From NCBI GenBank assembly GCA_012840135.1, contig DUMA01000033.1, positions 16,011-80,010 on the forward strand: 64,000 bases of DNA, in the 5' to 3' direction. This document shows positions 1-8,931 of the stretch, piece after piece; positions within the stretch are counted from its first letter, which is position 1, and every line of letters starts with the position of its first letter. The notes beneath the pieces were generated by a model. It made no database searches and was not told where the DNA came from. It saw only the letters and a program-made list of their open reading frames with translations. Both the position numbers and the translations under genes were made by a program. Origin of the DNA: Thermoanaerobacterales bacterium (GTDB lineage: Bacteria; Bacillota; Thermosediminibacteria; Thermosediminibacterales; Tepidanaerobacteraceae).

Positions 1-853
1 CAAGGATCTCGCCCTTTTTCAACTTAAAGCTGACATCTTTAATAGTGCGACCCCGCCTCAGATTTTTCACTTCCAGCACTACTTCATTGCTGTTTTCCGC
101 ACCGGCACTGGCAGTTTCATAAATCTCCCTGCCCACCATCATGCTTATGATCTGCTCTCTTGTAACCTCTCCTATCTTTACAGTGTCTATATAACGGCCG
201 TCACGCATGACCGTTACCCTGTCAGCGACTCTCTTGAGTTCTTCTAGGCGATGGGATATATATATAATTCCTTTCCCTTCACTTTTGAGATGGTGAATTA
301 TCCTAAAAAGTTCTTCGATTTCAGCTTCGGCCAGGGCGGAAGTAGGTTCATCCATGATTATTACTTCCGCTTTGATAGAGAGGGCTTTAGCAATTTCCAC
401 CATTTGTTGTTTTGCGACAGTAAGGTTCGATACCCTGGCCTTTGGGTCCAGATCCATATGAATCGTGTCAAGCAATTCCCTGGCCCTTCTGTTGAGCTCC
501 TGTTCATCAAGCATGAATTTTATGCCCTTGCGGGGCTCCCGTCCTATGAATATATTCTGGGCCACGGTAAGATGCGGCATAAGATTCAGTTCTTGATGTA
601 TGATGCTTATCCCCAGATTTTGCGCCACTCTGGGATTCTGTATTTCAACTTCCTGCCCTTTAATATAAATGCGGCCCGAATCTTTTGAATAAACACCCGT
701 AAGTATTTTCATCAATGTGGATTTGCCGGCGCCATTTTCTCCTACCAGAGCATGCACTTCACCGGCATACAGCTCAAATCGGGCACGGCTCAAAGCGTGG
801 ACTCCAGCGAAAGATTTATCGATATCTTCCATTTTTACAAGAAGTTCAGCCAT
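1..853 (-). CDS. Sugar ABC transporter ATP-binding protein, RbsA/MglA type (partial)
   Basis: Cytoplasmic ATPase that powers import of a sugar through a ribose/galactose-type ABC transporter. The ATG at 853 opens a frame that runs off the left edge, giving about 284 residues of a family usually near 500. The first nucleotide-binding domain is complete: Walker [10 protein letters not shown] near residue 40, a signature region [15 protein letters not shown], and Walker [12 protein letters not shown]. The second domain has just begun. The LTVAKQQ form is typical of RbsA-like tandem-domain ATPases. It lies 29 bases after fucI and has a GAGGTG ribosome site, so it is the fourth gene of the LacI-rbsD-fucI operon. 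The permease and binding protein should lie off the left edge. The transported sugar is not shown by the sequence. Confidence 0.93.
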   Translation of the reverse strand, partial: MAELLVKMEDIDKSFAGVHALSRARFELYAGEVHALVGENGAGKSTLMKILTGVYSKDSGRIYIKGQEVEIQNPRVAQNLGISIIHQELNLMPHLTVAQNIFIGREPRKGIKFMLDEQELNRRARELLDTIHMDLDPKARVSNLTVAKQQMVEIAKALSIKAEVIIMDEPTSALAEAEIEELFRIIHHLKSEGKGIIYISHRLEELKRVADRVTVMRDGRYIDTVKIGEVTREQIISMMVGREIYETASAGAENSNEVVLEVKNLRRGRTIKDVSFKLKKGEIL

Positions 854-882
854 TTTTTCACCTCAAATTTACATGGTCATTT

Positions 883-2679
883 TTATCCCCTGCCGTATAG
901 TGGCCCGAAATTCTTGCAGGCTCTGTAGTCGGCACCTTCCAGGTCCTGGGTCCCAAAAGCGCTCCATGCACTGGGCCTGAATATTTTTTCCTCCGGAACA
1001 TTGTGCATGCACACAGGAATTCGCAATATAGATGCCAATGTTATTAGATCGGCCCCTATATGACCGTAGCTTACGGCGCCATGGTTGGCTCCCCAGTTGT
1101 TCATCACAGAATAAACGTCTCTAAAGGCGCCATGCCCGGTCAATCTGGGAGCAAACCACGTGGTGGGCCATGTGGGGTCCGTGCGTTCATCCAGAATATT
1201 GTGGATATCCTCGGGCAGGTCCACCGTATATCCTTCTGCAATCTGCAGAACCGGCCCGAGGCCTTTAATTATGTTTACCCTCATCATCGTAGCGGGCATT
1301 TTGCCCTTTGTCAGGAAATTGGAAGAAAATCCTCCGCCGCGGAAGTATTCTCTGTTGGCTGGCCTCCAGCTGGTGGCGTCGAGACATTTTTTGACTTCTT
1401 CTTCCGTTATTTCCCAGAAGGGTTTCATAGCCGGTTCTCCGTTTCTGGTTTGCTGGGCGGTTCCATCCAGTGCGGCGGCTCCGGAATTTATAAGGTGTAT
1501 TATTCCTCCTTCCGCTATCCCCGTAAGTTCCTTGCCGGTGACGCGCTTTATCGCATCGGGACTCCAGTAAGTCCTGACATCAGCAAAGATCTGCGCGGTA
1601 TTTGTCAAAAGGTAACCGAACAGCATGGATACGCCATTGAGACTGTCGTTTTCGGTGGCCATTATATAGGGCGCTCTTATGCCGTTCCAGTCAAAGGATG
1701 AGTTGAGTATAGCCTCCATGAAATCTCCATTGGGAAAATGGTCCGTCCACTGCCTCTGGCCCTGAAAACCTGCAGCTATGGCGTTGTGCCCCTGTGCTTC
1801 CTCCACGAAACCGAGCTCGGCCAGCCTCTCGTTTCCAACCATAAGATCTCGAGCGATCATCGTCATCTTTACTACAAATTCCCATTCCCAGTCTTTCCTT
1901 TCTCTGGTAGACTGTATGGCAGGGGAATTGTTATCTTTGCCTTCCTTGCAGTTTTCTCTGGTCCACTTCAATGCTCTCTCAAATTCCTCCCTGTCATAAA
2001 TCCCTTCATCCATCCGGCGAATGAATTCCGACATATCTACATATTCATTCCTCATGCCCAGATAGCTTTCAAAAAAATCGGGGTTTACGATAGATCCCGC
2101 TATTCCCATGGAGACGTTTCCCATCGAAAGGTACGATTTCCCTTTCATTAAGGCTACCGCAAGGCCGGCCCTGGCAAACCTCAGAAGTTTTTCCTTTACA
2201 TCGTCAGGTATGGTCCTGTCTGTAGCATCCTGAACGTCCCTGCCGTAGATTCCAAAAGCCGGCAGTCCCTTTTGACTGTGGCCGGCCAGGGCTGCCGCCA
2301 GATATACCGCTCCTGGCCTTTCGGTCCCATTGAAGCCCCAGATGGCCTTGGGAATGTAAGGATCCATGTCTATAGTTTCAGATCCGTAGCACCAGCACGG
2401 CGTGACGGAAATGGATACTCCGACGCCTTCCCTTGCAAATTTCTCCGCACACCTTGCGGCTTCTGCAACACCGCCGATAGTGGTATCAGCGATGACACAT
2501 TCTACCGGCTGGCCGTTGGGATACCTTAGATTTTCGGATAACAATCGGGCAACCGCTTCGGCCATACCCATGGTCTGGTTTTCTAGAGACTCCCTTATAC
2601 CTTTGCGCCGTCCATCAATTATGGGGCGTATTCCTATCTTCGGCAGACTGCCGATCAATCTGAAACCATTATTATTCAC
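883..2679 (-). CDS. fucI: L-fucose isomerase
   Basis: Cytoplasmic ketol-isomerase (L-fucose to L-fuculose; related enzymes also accept D-arabinose). The protein follows the E. coli FucI pattern nearly end to end: [14 protein letters not shown] at the N-terminus, [47 protein letters not shown] and a C-terminal [11 protein letters not shown]. About 598 residues against roughly 590 for the family. I chose the GTG at 2679 because a GAGGAGG box at 2689-2695 is spaced correctly for it; a TTG at 2685 is too close. It sits between an RbsD-type pyranase and a sugar ABC ATPase, so the operon likely imports and isomerises a deoxy or aldo sugar. No fuculokinase or aldolase is visible in the window. Confidence 0.97.
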   Translation of the reverse strand: MNNNGFRLIGSLPKIGIRPIIDGRRKGIRESLENQTMGMAEAVARLLSENLRYPNGQPVECVIADTTIGGVAEAARCAEKFAREGVGVSISVTPCWCYGSETIDMDPYIPKAIWGFNGTERPGAVYLAAALAGHSQKGLPAFGIYGRDVQDATDRTIPDDVKEKLLRFARAGLAVALMKGKSYLSMGNVSMGIAGSIVNPDFFESYLGMRNEYVDMSEFIRRMDEGIYDREEFERALKWTRENCKEGKDNNSPAIQSTRERKDWEWEFVVKMTMIARDLMVGNERLAELGFVEEAQGHNAIAAGFQGQRQWTDHFPNGDFMEAILNSSFDWNGIRAPYIMATENDSLNGVSMLFGYLLTNTAQIFADVRTYWSPDAIKRVTGKELTGIAEGGIIHLINSGAAALDGTAQQTRNGEPAMKPFWEITEEEVKKCLDATSWRPANREYFRGGGFSSNFLTKGKMPATMMRVNIIKGLGPVLQIAEGYTVDLPEDIHNILDERTDPTWPTTWFAPRLTGHGAFRDVYSVMNNWGANHGAVSYGHIGADLITLASILRIPVCMHNVPEEKIFRPSAWSAFGTQDLEGADYRACKNFGPLYGRG

Positions 2680-2736
2680 AGGCAATTCCTCCTCTTGTTT
2701 TTATTATTAATATTTAGTATATATAAAAGTTATGTT

Positions 2737-3165
2737 TTAAAATGATATATCGAAATTCTTTTTAAATTCTTCGGCCTGAGATGCAGCTACTATCAGCATG
2801 TTTGCGTAGGGGATGAACTCTCCGGTCCGCACTATGAACTTGACATTTTTGGACCTTTCCTTAAACTGAGCATGGGGGATAAGCTCAAATTCCTGATATT
2901 TGAATAAATCCCTCCAGGTATTGTAGAGTTCAGGGCTTACCTTCCGGGTTTCCTCGGCCACCACTATTTTTTCTGCTACTATTTCGCTAAGTATGGCTTT
3001 CAAAGTATCCATAAAGGTAGGGATGCCTTTTGACAGTGCAAGGTCAATTCTTTTTGCATCTTTCGGCACCGGAAACCCCGCATCGCAGATTATGAATTCA
3101 TCCATATGGCCCAGGCCCGCAAGTTCTCCTGCCAGTTCCTTGTTCAAAACTCCCGCCTTTTTCAT
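2737..3165 (-). CDS. rbsD: D-ribose pyranase (RbsD/FucU family)
   Basis: Mutarotase that interconverts pyranose and furanose forms of a sugar entering through the linked ABC transporter. It begins MKKAGVLNKEL and has HMDEFIICDAGFPVP near residue 20, matching the RbsD active-site segment H-x-D...CDAG.P.P, and ends with the SGE/TGE.IPYAN region. About 142 residues, as in RbsD (139). The start is the ATG at 3165: a GGAAGGAG site at 3173-3180 lies inside the 3-prime end of the LacI gene, so the two genes are translationally coupled. A longer frame from 3204 is an artefact of reading through this coupling region. RbsD fits better than FucU because of the CDAG.P motif. Confidence 0.93.
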   Translation of the reverse strand: MKKAGVLNKELAGELAGLGHMDEFIICDAGFPVPKDAKRIDLALSKGIPTFMDTLKAILSEIVAEKIVVAEETRKVSPELYNTWRDLFKYQEFELIPHAQFKERSKNVKFIVRTGEFIPYANMLIVAASQAEEFKKNFDISF

Positions 3166-3167
3166 TT

Positions 3168-4196
3168 CTATGCTCCTTCCTTTCCGTCTAATTTTTTCTT
3201 CCATTCGGGATCAGTGGAAGCGCGAACAAGCAGCGTTGTCTTCAAACGGTACATTTTTGGATAATCGGACATATCTCCACATATTCTCCTGTAAAGGAGG
3301 TTAGCCGCTATCTCGCCCATCTCCTGTACCGGCTGAACTACAGAAGTGACGGGCGGTTTAGAAAGTCGCGTAAGTTCAGTATCATCAAAGCCCACAATGG
3401 CTATTTCATCGGGAACTTTTATGTTCATTTCATCAATTGCCAGCATTGCACCTATGGTCATGTAACAGTTTGTAATAAACACCGCATCCGGCGGGTTCGA
3501 TAAAGACATCAATTCTTTCATCAAAGCAAAACCGCTTTCAGTAGAGAAGTCGCCAAAACGGATCAATTCCCTGTCGATTTGCAGATTATAATCCTCGAAT
3601 ACCCTGAGATACCCTCGGTACCTCTCCTCTCCTGTGGTGACCTCCTGACGGCCGTTGATGACGCCTATGCGGTGGTATCCTTTTGTGATGAGGTGTTCCA
3701 CCGCCTGGTACGCGCCGTTTACATTATCCACCAGGACGCAATCCGTCTGAACATCCTTTACCATGCGGTCGATAAGAATAACAGGTATTCCTTGTTTGTT
3801 CAACTCCATCAGATAATCATCCTGGTCGCTGGTGGGGACCACCAGCATGCCGTCCACCTGTTTTTCCATCAACATCTTTATTCTGGCCTTTTCTCTTTCC
3901 GGGTTTTCATCGCTGTAACAGACGACAAGACTGTAACCGTATCCATTTAAAATATCTTCCACAACTTTTGCAATCTGCATGAAAAATTGGCCGTAATCGG
4001 GAACTACGAAACCTACGGTGTGCGTCTTCTGAGTCTTGAGGCTGCGCGCTATCAGATTAGGCCTGTACCCGAGAAGTTTGATTGTCTTTAAAACTTTTTC
4101 CTTTGTCTCATCCTTCACTTTCTCCCCATTCAAAACCCTGGAAACTGTGGCGGTGGATACTCCTGCTTTTGCTGCCACGTCTTTTATCGTCGGCAT
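3168..4196 (-). CDS. LacI-family transcriptional regulator
   Basis: DNA-binding sugar-responsive repressor, 342 residues, full length. The N-terminal LacI helix-turn-helix is clear (TIKDVAAKAGVSTATVSRVLNG region, residues 3-25) followed by a hinge helix (RPNLIARSLK) and a periplasmic-binding-like effector domain (TVGFVVPDYGQFFMQIAKVVE; VGFDDTELTRL). It is the first gene of the operon and its stop codon lies two bases before the rbsD start, so it probably controls its own operon. Two near-identical 11-mers upstream may be its operators. The effector is likely a pentose or deoxyhexose by context. Confidence 0.95.
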   Translation of the reverse strand: MPTIKDVAAKAGVSTATVSRVLNGEKVKDETKEKVLKTIKLLGYRPNLIARSLKTQKTHTVGFVVPDYGQFFMQIAKVVEDILNGYGYSLVVCYSDENPEREKARIKMLMEKQVDGMLVVPTSDQDDYLMELNKQGIPVILIDRMVKDVQTDCVLVDNVNGAYQAVEHLITKGYHRIGVINGRQEVTTGEERYRGYLRVFEDYNLQIDRELIRFGDFSTESGFALMKELMSLSNPPDAVFITNCYMTIGAMLAIDEMNIKVPDEIAIVGFDDTELTRLSKPPVTSVVQPVQEMGEIAANLLYRRICGDMSDYPKMYRLKTTLLVRASTDPEWKKKLDGKEGA

Positions 4197-4234
4197 TTTT
4201 CATATCCCTTCCCTGATTATGTTGCAAATTATTG

Positions 4235-4280
4235 AATCGTTTTCTGCTATAAAAGGCATTTTACTATGTAATCGTTATCT
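4235..4280. promoter_or_regulatory. Candidate paired LacI-type operators
   Basis: Two 11-mers differing at one base, AATCGTTTTCT (4235-4245) and AATCGTTATCT (4270-4280), lie 35 bp apart just upstream of the LacI gene and carry the central CG step usual in LacI-family operators. Assignment to this regulator is inference. Confidence 0.35.
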
Positions 4281-4442
4281 TTTTAAATATATATATTCGA
4301 TACTAAATTCAGAATTCCTGCTTGATATATAAAATTTTTTTGTTGAAAAGGATGATATAAAGTCTATATAGAACAAAACATGACCCAAACTGAAGCCTTC
4401 AACCCACGTGTCTTATGAATGCAACAAACCCAATAAAATAAA

Positions 4443-4542
4443 GCCTGCATGATATTCTGCTATGGACCCGTTCGCTCACCTTTTGCGGCAGCAGAGCTGC
4501 CGACATTTTATGGAACTGGTCCCTGCCTTGACACATGCAGGC
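4443..4542 (+). repeat. 100-bp dispersed repeat, copy A, with palindromic ends
   Basis: The 402-bp gap 4197-4598 holds no gene beyond the upstream region of the LacI operon. It contains this element, bounded by GCCTGCATG and CATGCAGGC (9-bp inverted ends) with an inner GCGGCAGCAGAGCTGC block. It aligns over its whole length, in opposite orientation, with 8717-8817; the first 60 bases are roughly 80% identical. No coding capacity. Confidence 0.75.
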
Positions 4543-4598
4543 TGTGCTAGTCTGTCAGCGGTTTGAGCTCGGTGAATATACCCCGGATTATATACATT

Positions 4599-4928
4599 CT
4601 ACATAAGGGTTTTTATTTTCCTGTTCACTTTTGTATAGTAAATTATATCGAGTATATCGGTAACTACTCCCGCACCCCTGGCCAAGAGAAGACCCGTCAA
4701 AAAGGGCCCTAATATAGGAATTTTAAACGGGATGTTCGCTAAGGAAAATATATCAAGATTTACTCCGATGGCAATAATTACTGATATGACATCGGTTATG
4801 ATTTCTTTTTTCTCTTCCTGGGTCCACTGCGAGAAAGGCTTTGTCACTGTATTCCAAATCAGAAGTATTGTTTTTGTAAGGGATTCGATAATTAATGAGA
4901 GCACTGTTACAATCTTTACGATATCCAT
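4599..4928 (-). CDS. Small two-helix membrane protein, unknown
   Basis: Unrecognised protein of about 109 residues. Start chosen at ATG 4928 (MDIVKIVTVL...), preceded by GGAGGG at correct spacing; the longer frame to 4946 would place its start upstream of that site. Two hydrophobic segments are visible: roughly residues 45-65 (EIITDVISVIIAIGVNLDIF) and 70-90 (IPFKIPILGPFLTGLLLARG), after an N-terminal amphipathic stretch with a central charged QEEKKE turn. The short basic C-terminus (KVNRKIKTLM) would sit in the cytoplasm. It stands alone between the LacI operon and uvrC. It has some resemblance in architecture to holin-like proteins but no motif supports that. Confidence 0.7.
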   Translation of the reverse strand: MDIVKIVTVLSLIIESLTKTILLIWNTVTKPFSQWTQEEKKEIITDVISVIIAIGVNLDIFSLANIPFKIPILGPFLTGLLLARGAGVVTDILDIIYYTKVNRKIKTLM

Positions 4929-5075
4929 CCTGTTTCCCTCCTCCAAATTATAATATCTATCCTATATTTATGATATGTTTGAGGAAGAGAGAATGTTTTT
5001 TGAAAAGGGTATCGCCATGTTTTTCCTTGTAATACTGATGAAACATTAAACCTTCTGCATTAAATTGCCCTGCAA

Positions 5076-6899
5076 TCATGTCTTTTTATGAAAAAAATCA
5101 TACACTGCCTCGGCCGCCTTCCGGTTCATCCCCGGAACTTTAGACAGTTCATCTACCGTCGCTTTTTTAATGCCTTCAATGCTTCCAAGAGCATTCAATA
5201 GAGCCAGCCTGCGGGCTTTGCCTATGCCGGGAATGTCTTCCAGCACCGATTGGATGCTTTTCTTGCTTCGGAGCTTTCTATGAAGGGTGATGGCAAAACG
5301 GTGGGCTTCATCCCGTATTCTCTGAACAAGATGTAGCGCTTCCGAGTCCTTTGGTAGAACGATGGGGTCATCCCTGCCCTCCACAAAAATATGCTCGAAT
5401 TCCTTAGCAAGGCCTATGGTAGGAATGTGCTCGAATTTTAACTCCCTGAGCGCTTCCCGTGCATACTTTAGCTGTCCTTTGCCCCCGTCTATAAGCAGCA
5501 GATCGGGCAGGTCTTTAAATTTTTCATCTCCCTCAAGAGCCCTTTTAAACCGGCGGAATACGGCTTCTTTTATGCTTTCGAAGTCGTTGGGACCTTCCAC
5601 CGTTTTTATCTTGAACATGCGGTAGTCCTGTTTTTTAGGATTCCCTTCTTCAAATACCACCATGGAAGCCACCGATTCTTTCCCCTGGGTGTTGGATATA
5701 TCAAAGGCTTCTATGCGATTCGGAGTATTTTCGAGCTGTAAATATGTCATCAGTTCCTCCATGGCTTTTCGGCTTTTCATTTTTTCCCTGTCTTCCATGC
5801 TTTCCCTCTGGTCCAGAAAAGCCCTTGCGTTCTCTGCCACCATTTCGGCCAGTTTCTTTTTCTCGCCGCGCCTGGGAACGGTAATAACAACCTTTGAACC
5901 CTTCTTTTGTTCCAGCCATTCTTCGATGGTGGAAAGGTCCTCTATTTCTTCATCAACGATGATCTCTTTTGGTATAAATGGTGCACCGTCGTAAAATTGT
6001 TTTATGAAAGATGTCAGTATTTCTCTCCTTTCCACTCCTTCGGTGTTTTTTAAAATAAAGGGCTCCCGTTCCACCAGCTTGCCCTGCCTCACGAAAAACA
6101 CCTGGACGCACACCATGTCGAAGCCCCTGGCCATAGCAATCACATCTTTGTCGGACATATCGGTGGAAACAATTTTCTGCTTTTCCTGCACCTTTTCCAG
6201 AGCCTGTATCTGTTCTTTTATTACCTGCGCCCATTCAAAATCAAGGCTTTCTGCGGCTTTTTCCATCCTCTGCTTTAATAAATCTATTAGGGCTTGCTGC
6301 TTTCCTTCCAGAAACATTATCACATTCCGGATTATTTCATTGTAATCGTTTACATCGATGTTTGCCTGACACGGAGCAAGACATCTGTTTATATGGAAAT
6401 TCAGACATGGGCGCTCATTTAACGGCACCCGGCTGAGATCCTTTTTGCAGCTCCTTATGGGAAAAACCTTTCTTATCACATCAATGGCCTCTCTCATGGC
6501 TCCGGCGTCGGCATAGGGGCCAAAATATCTTGCTCCATCCTTTTTTACCCTGCGCACTACCAGCAGTCGGGGAAACTTTTCATTCAGTGTAATTTTAATA
6601 TAAGGATACTGCTTGTCATCCCTGAGAAGAATGTTGTATTTCGGCCGGTGAAATTTTATAAGGTTGCATTCCAGTATGAGGGCTTCCACTTCGGAATCGG
6701 TGACTATATATTCTATATCCTCTATCTTGGGCACCATGGAAGCCACCTTGAGAGGTAGATTTTTAGATTGGAAATACGACTTCACCCTTTGTTTCAAAGA
6801 CACGGCCTTTCCCACATAAATGACCTTTCCTTTATTATCCTTCATTATATAAACTCCGGGCCTTTCCGGAAAAGAAGCTATCCTATCAGCATCAAACAT
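5076..6899 (-). CDS. uvrC: UvrABC system protein C (excinuclease subunit)
   Basis: Cytoplasmic nuclease subunit of nucleotide excision repair; makes both incisions around a UvrB-marked lesion. About 607 residues, normal length. Domains in order: GIY-YIG nuclease (PERPGVYIMKDNKGKVIYVGKA, residues ~10-35), cysteine cluster region (CPCLNFHINRCLAPCQ), UVR motif near residue 200, RNase H-like domain (LLLIDGGKGQL), and a C-terminal tandem helix-hairpin-helix (IPGIGKARRLALL, VPGMNRKAAEAVYDF). ATG 6899 is chosen because GGAGGGG lies directly upstream; an in-frame ATG at 6914 overlaps that site. The CadC-type regulator is immediately upstream in the same direction with a 46-base gap, so both may share a transcript. 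Confidence 0.97.
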   Translation of the reverse strand: MFDADRIASFPERPGVYIMKDNKGKVIYVGKAVSLKQRVKSYFQSKNLPLKVASMVPKIEDIEYIVTDSEVEALILECNLIKFHRPKYNILLRDDKQYPYIKITLNEKFPRLLVVRRVKKDGARYFGPYADAGAMREAIDVIRKVFPIRSCKKDLSRVPLNERPCLNFHINRCLAPCQANIDVNDYNEIIRNVIMFLEGKQQALIDLLKQRMEKAAESLDFEWAQVIKEQIQALEKVQEKQKIVSTDMSDKDVIAMARGFDMVCVQVFFVRQGKLVEREPFILKNTEGVERREILTSFIKQFYDGAPFIPKEIIVDEEIEDLSTIEEWLEQKKGSKVVITVPRRGEKKKLAEMVAENARAFLDQRESMEDREKMKSRKAMEELMTYLQLENTPNRIEAFDISNTQGKESVASMVVFEEGNPKKQDYRMFKIKTVEGPNDFESIKEAVFRRFKRALEGDEKFKDLPDLLLIDGGKGQLKYAREALRELKFEHIPTIGLAKEFEHIFVEGRDDPIVLPKDSEALHLVQRIRDEAHRFAITLHRKLRSKKSIQSVLEDIPGIGKARRLALLNALGSIEGIKKATVDELSKVPGMNRKAAEAVYDFFHKKT

Positions 6900-6945
6900 A
6901 AAAACCCCTCCCATTAATTGGGACGTTCCTCCACCTGCCCCTATA

Positions 6946-7317
6946 TCAGAAGCCTGATGTGTGGTTCACATGTTCAAATCCTTCTTTTATGATATGAATC
7001 ACATGGTCATCATCCAGAGTATAATAGACCTGTTTACCGTCCCGCCTGAATTTCACCAGGTGGGAAGTTCGGAGGACTCTCAGGTGATGGGATACATTGG
7101 ATACCGTGGTGCCCAGGATGGTGGCTATATCGCATACGCAAAGCTCTTCTTTTGACAGGAGGTAAACAATCCTGGCCCTGGTCTCATCGGCCAGTACCTT
7201 GAAAAGCTCCGCAAGGCCCGTCATATCCGGCACCGTGCCCAGGAGTTTTTTCACCCTATCTTCATCAATGCAAAAAATATCGCAAAAATCCTCACCCTGG
7301 TTTAATCTTTCCTCCAT
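6946..7317 (-). CDS. CadC-type ArsR/SmtB metal-sensing repressor
   Basis: Winged-helix repressor, 123 residues, released from DNA by metal. It has the alpha-3N thiolate site of CadC: Cys12 and Cys16 (FCDIFC) plus Cys60 and Cys62 (ELCVCDIA). It also has the alpha-5 dimer site: Asp103, His105, His116, His119, with CzrA-like spacing. CadC keeps both sites, so Cd/Pb/Zn sensing is the best guess from family knowledge. The recognition helix region TVSNVSHHLRVL is intact. No metal ATPase or transporter is adjacent; uvrC follows 46 bases downstream. A perfect palindrome over the -35 region suggests autoregulation. Confidence 0.9.
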   Translation of the reverse strand: MEERLNQGEDFCDIFCIDEDRVKKLLGTVPDMTGLAELFKVLADETRARIVYLLSKEELCVCDIATILGTTVSNVSHHLRVLRTSHLVKFRRDGKQVYYTLDDDHVIHIIKEGFEHVNHTSGF

Positions 7318-7387
7318 AAAATCCCATCCTTAACACATAAAGCTTTGCTGACTTTTCCCCGACACCAGACTTTTTATTATTGATTCT

Positions 7388-7431
7388 ATTATAGCAAATT
7401 ATTCTCATCATTACTAACATATTTATGTTAG
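7388..7431 (-). promoter_or_regulatory. Promoter of the CadC-type gene with palindromic operator
   Basis: CTAACATATTTATGTTAG at 7414-7431 is an 8-bp-arm inverted repeat that extends imperfectly outward (ATCAxxxCTAACATA on both sides). On the minus strand a TATAAT box follows about 17 bp after the TTAGTA at its edge, so the operator overlaps the -35 region, as expected for an ArsR-family repressor. Confidence 0.6.
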
Positions 7432-7527
7432 CAGTGATTATAACGAGCCATATAATTGAACCGACAAAAGATCATTTTTTCTCACAAAAACTTCACATTT
7501 CAGCCAAATTTTCACCAAAATTTGAGG

Positions 7528-7659
7528 TTATAATAATAATTGCAACCAGCAGGAGGAACTACCAACAGCAAGGCTAATCCTCCTAAAATCCCCCTTTATC
7601 TTATAAATGGGCCAAATGCCCTCCGATCGGCAGGTTATAATTCCTGCCGACTTTTTTTG
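7528..7659 (+). ncRNA. Candidate small RNA with promoter and terminator
   Basis: The 317-bp gap 7318-7634 contains a TATAAT at 7528-7533 on the plus strand, then a pairable AGGAGGA...TCCTCCT hairpin, then a terminator CGGCAGG-loop-CCTGCCG followed by a run of seven T ending near 7659. The T-run is on the plus strand, against the direction of tatC whose stop codon lies in the loop. No ORF fits inside, so a roughly 115-nt transcript is inferred. Confidence 0.4.
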
Positions 7660-8369
7660 ACGAATTTTGTCAGAATAAGTCCGAGTTCATAAAGCCCCCA
7701 CATGGGCAGAGCCAGAACCATCTGGGAAAAAGCATCGGGCGGAGTTATTACAGCTGCTATTATAAAAATAAAAATGACAGCCAGCCCCCTCTGTTTTTCT
7801 ATGCTCTCCCGGTTGACAAACCCTAACTTTACGACCAGCACCATGATTATCGGTATCTGGGATATGATGGCAAAAGACAGGGTAATGCTTATCAGAAATG
7901 ACGAGTAACTGGCAATTGAAAAGAGGGGTATGAGAGACTGGTGTGAAAATCTCAAGAAAAATCTTACCATTGTGGGAGTAATAGTAAAAATGCCAAAATA
8001 TATGCCGCATAAAAAGAGAAAAGAAGACAGCAATCCAAAAAATAAAAAAACCTTCCTTTCCCGGTTCGTAAGAGCGGGAACTATGAACTTCCATGCTTCA
8101 AATAATACCAACGGCAGGGAAAATAATAAACCGCATAAAAATGAAATCTTTATTTTGACCAGAAGGGCTTCCTGGGGGCTTATGTAAACCATGGAAAGGT
8201 CATCGGGTATAAGCAAAGGAAATATTTCAGGCCACAGAATAAAGCTTGCAACAGAAAACAGCATTATCGAAATGACGCAAACAAGAAGCCTGGACCTTAA
8301 TTCTTTTAAATGCTCTATTATGGGTAGTTTACGGTCGAGACACTCCTCATGCCGCTCTGACATTTTCAC
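7635..8369 (-). CDS. tatC: Twin-arginine translocase subunit TatC
   Basis: Integral membrane receptor of the Tat pathway that recognises twin-arginine signal peptides of folded substrates. 244 residues with six hydrophobic segments. The conserved start of the family is visible (IIEHLKELRSRLL), as is the F.P.LT..E region (FIVPALTNRERKVFLFFGLL) and the late ITPPDAFSQMVLALPMWGLYELG segment. The GTG at 8369 is preceded by GGGAG at 6 bases; an ATG two codons in is the alternative. It lies 53 bases after a TatA gene, making a minimal two-gene Tat system. The Tat substrate is not evident here. Confidence 0.95.
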   Translation of the reverse strand: MKMSERHEECLDRKLPIIEHLKELRSRLLVCVISIMLFSVASFILWPEIFPLLIPDDLSMVYISPQEALLVKIKISFLCGLLFSLPLVLFEAWKFIVPALTNRERKVFLFFGLLSSFLFLCGIYFGIFTITPTMVRFFLRFSHQSLIPLFSIASYSSFLISITLSFAIISQIPIIMVLVVKLGFVNRESIEKQRGLAVIFIFIIAAVITPPDAFSQMVLALPMWGLYELGLILTKFVKKSRQEL

Positions 8370-8422
8370 AGCTATCTCCCGATACGTTCTAAAAGTGCCG
8401 ATGTCTTCGTCGTGATTAAGGT

Positions 8423-8584
8423 TTATTTTCTATCCATATCGTCTTTTGCATCCCGGATGGCCTTTTTAAATTCACCCATGGCTTTCCCGAGGGCATGCCC
8501 CACTTCCGGAAGTTTGCCCGGCCCCAGTATGATGAGAGCCAGCACCAGTATTATAATAAGTTCTGATGTGCCGATATTAAACAA
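8423..8584 (-). CDS. tatA: Twin-arginine translocase subunit TatA
   Basis: Pore-forming partner of TatC, 53 residues. One N-terminal membrane helix (ELIIILVLALIILGPGKLPE, residues 8-27), the conserved GP.KLPE hinge, then an amphipathic helix (VGHALGKAMGEFKKAIRDA) and an acidic-basic tail. Starts at TTG 8584 with a GGGGTGAT ribosome site five bases upstream; ends at TAA 8423-8425. Short for TatA, but such compact versions are common in Firmicutes. tatC follows, so the two are co-transcribed. Confidence 0.92.
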   Translation of the reverse strand: MFNIGTSELIIILVLALIILGPGKLPEVGHALGKAMGEFKKAIRDAKDDMDRK

Positions 8585-8716
8585 GATATCACCCCTTCTT
8601 CTAACAACTAGTATTTAAAAAGAAGGGCAGAAATATGCAACTCTAATTTCATCTTTACAATTTTAACCTTCACAGCACTACACATATCACTTATTCGAGC
8701 GGAGCCTGCACTACAT

Positions 8717-8817
8717 GCCCGCATGTATTATGGAGCGGGACTAGTTTCGCACAGCCGTCCGCAACTTTGCTGCCGCAAACGGCGTGCGAGCGTGTCCGTA
8801 GCAAATATCATGCGGGC
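8717..8817 (-). repeat. 100-bp dispersed repeat, copy B
   Basis: The 347-bp gap 8585-8931 holds no credible gene. It carries a second copy of the 4443-4542 element in opposite orientation, bounded by GCCCGCATG and CATGCGGGC. Compared with copy A the end changes T to C on one side and A to G on the other, so the terminal pairing is kept. Shared core: TTTGCGGCAGCA. Confidence 0.75.
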
Positions 8818-8931
8818 TTTGTCTACAAGCTGAATAGCCGGGAGATCTCGGCTATTATTTTTAAGTTGAAACTTTTTACAGTTATTCTCTGTCTCAGCAT
8901 CAGTCCATAGCATGAAAACTTCCATCCATCT

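Noticed and set aside
251-688. Open frame on the plus strand inside the ABC ATPase region
   Set aside because: It is antisense to a clear RbsA-type ATPase with Walker and signature motifs; no ribosome site or family features.
1060-1701. 213-codon plus-strand frame over fucI
   Set aside because: Shadow of the fucI coding strand; low-complexity translation and no start signal.
8728-8925. 65-codon minus-strand frame between tatA and the symporter
   Set aside because: It runs through the 100-bp repeat with palindromic ends, has no ribosome site and no protein-like pattern.
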